DNA of 64,000 nucleotides from Thuidium tamariscinum (taxonomy: Eukaryota > Streptophyta > Bryopsida > Hypnales > Thuidiaceae): NCBI GenBank assembly GCA_947034885.2, contig OX344749.2:14213501-14277500 (forward strand), given 5' to 3'. The position numbers were made by a program, and so were the translations under genes. How positions within the stretch are numbered: the first letter of the stretch is position 1; every line of letters begins with the position of its first letter. Below the pieces are notes generated by a model. That model was not told the DNA's origin and ran no database searches. It was given only the letters and a program-made list of their open reading frames with translations. Positions 57,869 through 64,000 of the stretch are shown here, one piece after another.

Positions 57869-58720
57869 TCACTCTTCCTCCTCTGATGAAGACCCCGACT
57901 CTCCCAAATCTCGATCTAACACTTCCCAATCGCCTAGTAATGCTGCTTCTTCTTGGCGAATTGTCCTTCCTGTTCTGGGCCTCTGTGGATTGTCCTCTGC
58001 CACATGCTCTGGTGCACGAAGCCCCTCATGGTCTCCATCTTCTCCGATTGCAAACAGAGGTCCACTATCTAAGGCACCTACGTTGCCATGCACTCGCCGC
58101 CCCCTGATCTCCTTCCGGAGAACTACCTTCCAACCTGGTTGTAGGGTATCATCTGCAAAAAAAACTTGATCTATGTGCATGGGAAACGCAAACGATTCTG
58201 GACCAAATGGCAAAACGGAATTGAAGTTTGCCAATGTGAATCCCCACTTATCCTTTTTGATTGTTGCTGAATTCCCTCGGTAATTGGCCTTCACCCACTT
58301 ACATAAAAGCACAATTACACAAAGACCCCCATAATTTACCTCGACGATCTCCTGTAGCTCTCCCATATACTCCAGATTCGACATCACGAAATTCCTGTCT
58401 CGTAGTCCAGATCGATAGGGCTGTGAAAACGTGGCTGCCACTCCGGAGTCACACGTCTTCAAGTGGGCCTCAACACTGGCAACACGAAGATGATTACCAA
58501 ATGCCCACATGCTTCGATATTTAGTTGCCATTATTGATGGAGGTTTCGATAAACAAGCAACCTTTGCCTCGACCTCCCTAACATTCGATTAGACCTGCTC
58601 GGATACATGTTTCTCAAGCCACTCATCAAACATCATCGGCTCCTACATGTTCTCCGGATATGGAGTAGCCCTACGACCCCTTCTCCGAGGATGATTTCTT
58701 CTAAACTCCAGTCGTTCGGC
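57869..58720 (-). pseudogene. CACTA transposase 3' exon, DUF4216-like
   Basis: The frame carries FDEWLEKHV, then GVAATFSQPYRSGLRDRN and KWGFTLANFNSVLPFGPESF, and the ending WKVVLRKEIRGRR. This is the C-terminal DUF4216-type region of plant CACTA transposases, followed by an acidic tail ending in SGSSSEEEE. The domain itself is open from 58531 down, but the upstream part of the exon has in-frame stops at 58643-58645 (TAG) and 58589-58591 (TAA). The exon's upstream border, at about 58720, is estimated. Confidence 0.7.
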
Positions 58721-59242
58721 AGTAACGTGTTCATGATATTCTTGATAGTAACTACATCAAACGAAGAACACGTAGAAATCGGAGCATTAGCCACATCGGA
58801 ATTCAGAACACACTTACTAATTCAATGACCTGTTATATATCTTCACAACCAATTGCCCCAGTGCATGTGTACAAAACAAGAACAACCAAACACGGATCTA
58901 TCATTCACACATCCCGAATCATAGTTCTGCCTCACACGGGACCTCACTTCACTTTCTCCACTTCTGAAAGAGAGAATTTCAGCGTTCCCTTCATTCAAGC
59001 CCAACACATTTTAGGCGCACTTGTTCAATTCACACTCAATCATTGTTTCATATAACTGCCAACTCCACTTCTGACTAAACATGTCATCAGCCGTGTTCAT
59101 GAACCCAATCTGTACTTCTTCTTTCACATGAGTGCTTTCATAGCTACTCTCATGCAACATAAGCGACATAAACAACAGCCCTAAATCACCATCGCGAACT
59201 AACGTGCGCCTCAAAACTAAGTAGGATTCACAACTTACTCAC

Positions 59243-60137
59243 GATATGGCTCCAACTGCACAACGTTGTCAATTACGAAATCATGAATCCACTTGCACAA
59301 CTGCTCAGACAACTTCCTAGGCTTTCCCTTCCCTTCAACGATCTCGTCGGTCATACTGGGATCTTCTTTGCTGTTCCAAACTCTCCTGGAAGTCGGACTG
59401 TACTCCGACATGTATTTTGTAACGAACCCGATTGCCTCCTCCATTTGATATCCCTGCGCTATACTGCCCTCCGGTTTAGCCAAATTCTTCACAAATCCCT
59501 TCAGGCCTTTGAAGTACCTCTCATAGGGATACATCCACCTGGTGTGGACTGGACCACAAATGAAGAGCTCCTCCACCAGATGAATTGTTAAATGCACGGT
59601 GATGTCAAAAAAGGACGGTGGTAGTTCCTTTTCCATTGATGACAATGTCTCAGCCACGTCTTCCATTTGTTGTAGCCTGCTTTCGAGATTCACTACTTTT
59701 GATGTCAGCCGCTGAAATACTCTACTAAGTCGCATGATTGCACCGACAAATCCATCATCTCCAATGTTACGGAGACAAACCGGCAGGATCTGTTGTAACA
59801 GAATATGGTGATCATGGGATTTTAGACCCCTTAACTTGCCATCGGTTATACGACTGTGTAGAGTCGACACATACCTAGAAGGAGTCCTGATAGACTTCAA
59901 AGTACGCAGGAATTCACGTTTGTCCTGAAGGGATAAAATGTATGGAGCATCCGGCATCCATAGGCGTTCATTGTTTAGCCCTTGACAGAATAGCCACAAG
60001 TGAGGCCGAATCCCACGTTGCTCCAGGTCTACCCAAACAGCTGCATTGTCCTTCTCTCCCATCAGGGTTTTCAGTAAGTTGTCGCACATGTTCTTTTCGC
60101 AGTGCATTACATCTAGCAAGTGCCGCGGAGGAAGACC
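59243..60137 (-). pseudogene. CACTA transposase exon, end of Transposase_21 plus DUF4218
   Basis: The exon is bordered by ATGCAG and GTGAGTAAG splice signals. It starts GLPPRHLLDVMHCEKNMCDN, the conserved end of the Transposase_21 domain, then has the DUF4218 region with PVCLRNIGDDGFVGAIMRLS, PPSFFDITVHLTIHLVEEL and RWMYPYERYFKGLKGFVKN. The exon itself is open throughout. It is part of the minus-strand transposase gene, whose other exons are broken. Confidence 0.8.
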
Positions 60138-60935
60138 CTGCATGGGCATACAAACAAGGCAATTTGCTTTAATGGAACATTACGAATAATGTTTCCAAAA
60201 CTCTGGAACTCTGTCAAACCGTTAAAAGCACACAACCTACTTTCAAAGCGTGTTCTTTAAATGCAATACGTTGTCTACTTCGATCATTCGTTTCCTCATA
60301 GTAAAGAATTTCATCATCAACTTATTAAAGACCGCTTCGACATCGGTCATAGAAGCGGACTGAATTTCATGAAATCAACATTATGACGACAAAATGAACG
60401 ATGTCTACAAACCACGCTAACTCTACAATACCCTTTTGACAAACCAGCACACATCAATCACTGAAACCTATTTAAGTGTGCACCATCAGTTCTTGTACGC
60501 CAGAGAAAATTCGAGTACAGCAAATCCTGAACTCGTACTAGTACCTATTCCAACAACTCAAAGTACAACCACAAATCAGACAATCCAGAAGTCCACTAAT
60601 TACATACATGTACTTCATAATATCACATGTGGAAGTGATTACTGGAGACATGATTAACTTACTTTGGAGCAAGCACTATCTACGTACTCACAGATTCTTG
60701 TGAAATTAAGGAGACATAAAACACAAATAAACGCTACTTCTGGATATAAGAACTTCAGACACCAGTTCCGTTCACTATACTCACTTTGAATTCCTACGAC
60801 CCTACTAATAATAAACACAAAGTCTCACAATACCTAACATAAACATACACATTTGCAGTCAATGAACTCCCCAAAACCGAAGACTTAGTAAGGGCAGCGC
60901 TGTAGTTCATGTAGATTTAGGGTCCCGACACTCAC

Positions 60936-62402
60936 CGACCAATAAGGGAGCTCAAAAAGAGAGCTCACTTTCTTCACCCCATGCACTTTGACAAGGTCAT
61001 CTAGCCCGTTTTTTTCACCACCTCCGTTGAGATATTCTGTGCGCTCTTCGCCCATTTCACGAATTTCTATACCTGTTGAACTTTGTGGGGCTGGATGACG
61101 CTCCTGACTCCCGTCGAATGCAACTCTTGCTCTTCAAAATCTATGCTCTTCAGGGAGCCACCTCCGCGCCCCCAGGTATACCATCTTTTTTAAGGATGGT
61201 GAGTAAGCTGCCACTGTTTCTGACATGCACGACGGACACCCTTTATACCCTTTTACTTGTTGGCACGATACCAATCCATAGGCAGGGAAGTCGTTGATAA
61301 CGCACAGTAGAACAGCACTCATCATGAAGTTCCGCTCTCCTGGAGGTAGTGAACAGTCTGTTGCGGATACTCCTTGCCACAATTTCAGTAGATCACGAAT
61401 AATGGGAGCTAGAAAAATGTCAATGTTCTCTCCATTGGGTGCTTTCTCTCCAGGAATAAGAAGTGCCAAAGAAATGAAAAACTTCTTGGTGACTAGCCAT
61501 GGAGGGAGGTTGAATATGGCTAACAACACCGGCCACATTGAGTACCTCATGCTCTGGTTGCTAAATGGGTTCACGTCGTCTGCAACCATTCCCATATACA
61601 CATTCCGCTCCTCCTCTTTGAACGTAGGATCAATGTCATGAACAACTGCCCATTGCGGACTGTCCACTATGAACCGCATCAAGCCATCTGTAGACTTATT
61701 TGAAGCATGCCATCTCATGAGTTTGGCCACTTCAGGACATTGATACAAGCATCGTAACCTTGGAATGATAGGGAAGTAGTGTACGACCTTCCTCAGAATA
61801 CTATCCGAACCGTCAATAAATCGTGGCTTGCTACATTGTGGGCAACTTTGGAGTCCGCCATTTTCTGGACCTTCTTAAAGAATATGTCCACTCCCGCAAC
61901 AATGAATAGGTTCATAATCAAGGCCCATTCTCTTTATCATCCTCTTCATTTCGTACGAAGACCTTGGCATACAATTTGCTTGTGGAAGTAGATCAGCGCT
62001 CAAGAACAGCAGAAGTTCGTCCAAGAATGTTTGCGGAACACTGTACAGATTGATCATGTTCATGATAACTACACTAGCTTGTAAGCGATTGATAGGACAA
62101 CCTTCGTACAAAGGGTGGGTGGATTCTTGAATTAGCTCCTCCATTTCTACAGCATTGAGGTCACCATCTTCTTCAACCTGGGCTTCCTGGTTCTCCTGTG
62201 GAGCCCCTCGGTCTCCGTGCACGTCAACGTGGATGTCATCCGCTCGGGTGAAGGCATCCCGAACCATGTCTTCCACTTCTACTTCGATTCGACGAGGCCA
62301 AACGAAACCTGGTTCGTCATTGTCATGCCCTCTCTAGGCATAGGCTTCCTCACCGTCTTCGACATTGTCTACTGGGCCTCTAATATTGAGACCATCAACC
62401 GT
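60936..62402 (-). pseudogene. CACTA transposase exon, Transposase_21, with three in-frame stops
   Basis: The exon runs from an acceptor (GGTCGCAG) at 62402 to a donor (GGTGAGTG) at 60936 and is 489 codons long in one phase. It has an acidic N-terminal part, then RLQASVVIMNMINLYSVPQ, the cysteine pair CPQC, and the Transposase_21 core with VADDVNPFSNQSMRYSMWPV, NLPPWLVTKKFF and GYKGCPSC. Three stops lie in frame: TAG at 62334-62336, TAA at 61875-61877 (in the family pattern I-L-Y) and TGA at 61134-61136. The last stands where CGA (Arg) is expected, as in RRARVAFDG. The copy is inactive unless these are bypassed. Confidence 0.8.
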
Positions 62403-62723
62403 CTGCGACCAGGTGAACCACGAACACTTTAAGATTGATTCAGTTCCATTGGAGGCATGTTCCTAATCTACATAACTACAGTCGAAGACTACGTCACACA
62501 ATCAACATAGTTCAAACTCATGGAGAACGTTGCATTGGAATCAGAACTTGGAGTTCCCTGTGCACTCGAAATCAATTCTCTTTGAAGACTTCCTACACAG
62601 AATTCCCAAACTCAATACATCTTGTCTACAAGTATACATAGTACAAATTCATGTCCACATAGATCCAAAAAACAACAAAACTGAGAGAGTTCGGAAGATA
62701 TCGTTCAGTGGACAAAAACTCAC

Positions 62724-62906
62724 CATGATTGGGTACAGTAAGTAAGGATCACGACCATGCAACTTGTGGTGCCTTGCTACTAATGCTGTGGTGCGGATTC
62801 GCCCTCCCTGGCACTGTCTGCATGCACAAGGGTACTCCGGAAGACCCTGTCTGAAAGCTATAGCCCTTTCGATGTGGTACACTGAACCCAACCGCCGAGG
62901 CCTCAT
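62724..62906 (-). pseudogene. CACTA transposase N-terminal exon, Transposase_assoc-like
   Basis: The frame contains EYPCACRQCQGGRIRTTALV, then ARHHKLHGRDPYL, and ends at a strong donor (ATG, then GTGAGT). The C-x-C-x2-C pattern followed by a charged helix and a His-x-x-x-x-G segment is typical of the transposase-associated domain that precedes Transposase_21. The upstream border is not certain. Confidence 0.5.
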
Positions 62907-64000
62907 TCTTTATCAGAAAATAGACACTCCTTGAGTCCCCCTGGTCTCCTAGACACCGGAAAATGAAATGTAGTGCGTACGGCAAAAAAGAATTCCTAAT
63001 CCTGAAGTCAGAATGCAATGGCGTTATACGAAATTGAATTTGAAGGCTACCAGAGTGGGTGGAGGCCAGTGAATTGCCGATTTCCTTGTTGAAGAAACGT
63101 CATTTGCCCTTGTCAGTTACATTAAAACTCTTCCTCTAGTATGCTTGTATTCAAGTAAATCAGGTCTTTCCTGCAAGAACAGTAGAAACAACGTTAGTGT
63201 TGCAAACTGGATAAATGACAAAGTTGAAATTAGTGTGTCAGTGTTAATCCAATCCATCAGACTACATGGTGAATCACAGAACATCACCCGCTTGGACTTT
63301 ACTTCGTCCAGAGGACACCCAAAAATCGGAGAATCCAAGCTCATAGAAATCTTCTAGAAACACCAACTGAAATCCTCCCTTTCAGAATGACATGCACTTC
63401 ACATATTCTTGAATTTAACTTCGAATTCCATAATCATGCGCATTGAGTCCTCAGTTTCATACAGCATATACATATATGCATATAATATATACATAATCAA
63501 ACCTTTTTTACTATACCCGTCTCAAAGTCAGACTAGCCTAACTGCAATATAAGGGACACGGGGTCCTTGGACTGAGAAATGGTCATTGCAACATGTTCAT
63601 TTGCACACCTCCCTGACATTCACGAGGACACTATAATGTAATATACCAAATAGGAAAGAATGCTCTACTTCTCTTGCAGACCAACTGCAACGTCTCTTGT
63701 CAAAATCAATGTAACGAGAAAAACCTATTTGTATAGAAATTGCATCCAAGAAGTTTCGGCACACTATATATGGTTTCTCAATATATAGAGGAGATGTGTA
63801 CCACAAGTCTCATACAAACAGATTTACCAAAAAAACGCATGCACAACTTTAAATAAACGAACTCCTATTACAACACTCATTCAATCTACACAAACTGCAG
63901 CAATGAATGAGAACTTGGGTTTAGGGTCTTCGACATACTAAGAGTGATCGTGAACTGACTAAGCAAAGGCAGTTCTGTGTCTACTTCTTTTGCAGAAGTT
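62907..64000 (-). other. upstream part of the CACTA element
   Basis: No domain is recognised. It probably holds the leader, introns or subterminal part of the element. Frames on both strands are short and unremarkable. Confidence 0.35.

Larger units (their letters stand above)
56886..64000 (-). mobile_element. CACTA (En/Spm) transposon, 3' part; other end outside the window
   Basis: The terminus CACTACTAGAATGCTAGGCC at 56886 closely fits plant CACTA ends (CACTACAAGAAA type), preceded by TAT as a possible 3-base target duplication. The transposase gene lies on the minus strand, pointing towards this end, in the usual order for plant CACTA elements: a cysteine-rich N-terminal exon near 62.8 kb, Transposase_21 at 60.9-62.4 kb, DUF4218 at 59.2-60.1 kb and DUF4216-like at 57.9-58.7 kb. 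The sequence up to 64000 shows no opposite terminus, so the element probably continues beyond the window. Several in-frame stops show the copy is no longer autonomous. Confidence 0.8.

Noticed and set aside
1..64000. CRISPR arrays, bacterial operons, rRNA or tRNA genes
   Set aside because: No regularly spaced identical repeats, no operon-like coding and no rRNA sequence were seen. No cloverleaf was convincing by eye; a tRNA scan would be needed to exclude a tRNA fully.

Overview
This is eukaryotic nuclear DNA from a plant. Four lines of evidence support that. There is a spliced gene for a conserved plastid inner-envelope-type protein, a two-domain B3 (REM-like) DNA-binding protein, an RLCK-VII/PBL-type kinase-like protein with an N-terminal MGC acylation motif, and introns with GT-AG borders. 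The species cannot be fixed from sequence alone. A bryophyte, lycophyte, fern or other streptophyte would fit GC-rich genes sitting in a very AT-rich, transposon-filled background. Most of the 64 kb is non-coding, and the majority of open frames in it are chance frames.

Layout. 1-2.3 kb: the C-terminal end of a piggyBac-type transposase (minus strand) beside an oppositely oriented, interrupted open frame. 5.0-6.4 kb: a piggyBac-type MITE bordered by TTAA, then a TIR element. 6.4-8.1 kb: a truncated, frameshifted copy of an RRP12-like ribosome-biogenesis gene. 10.3-10.7 kb: a GC-rich TIR element. 12.2-14.4 kb: an intact two-exon B3 gene followed by a degenerate minisatellite. 16-24.6 kb: decayed repeats, a 1.4-kb fold-back element made of inverted tandem repeats, and a CACTA-type MITE nested in another TIR element. 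25-47 kb: AT-rich repeat graveyard with several MITE families in pairs, a pogo/Tigger-like element with the C-terminal tail of its transposase, minisatellites, and a GC-rich island near 33 kb. 47.9-50.2 kb: a three-exon RLCK whose catalytic residues are lost. 51.8-54.1 kb: a five-exon gene (minus strand) for a 161-residue plastid protein. 54.6-56.8 kb: two more MITEs. 56.9-64 kb: the 3' half of a CACTA (En/Spm) element on the minus strand; its transposase exons carry at least five in-frame stops.

How the parts relate. The host genes share no pathway. The transposable elements form a layered record: TTAA-flanked MITEs match the piggyBac fragment by superfamily. One of them sits inside a CATTAGATG-type element, and a CACTA MITE sits inside another copy of that same family. 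A third copy of the family preserves both uninterrupted sites. All domain names are assigned by reading motifs by eye; no database search was run.
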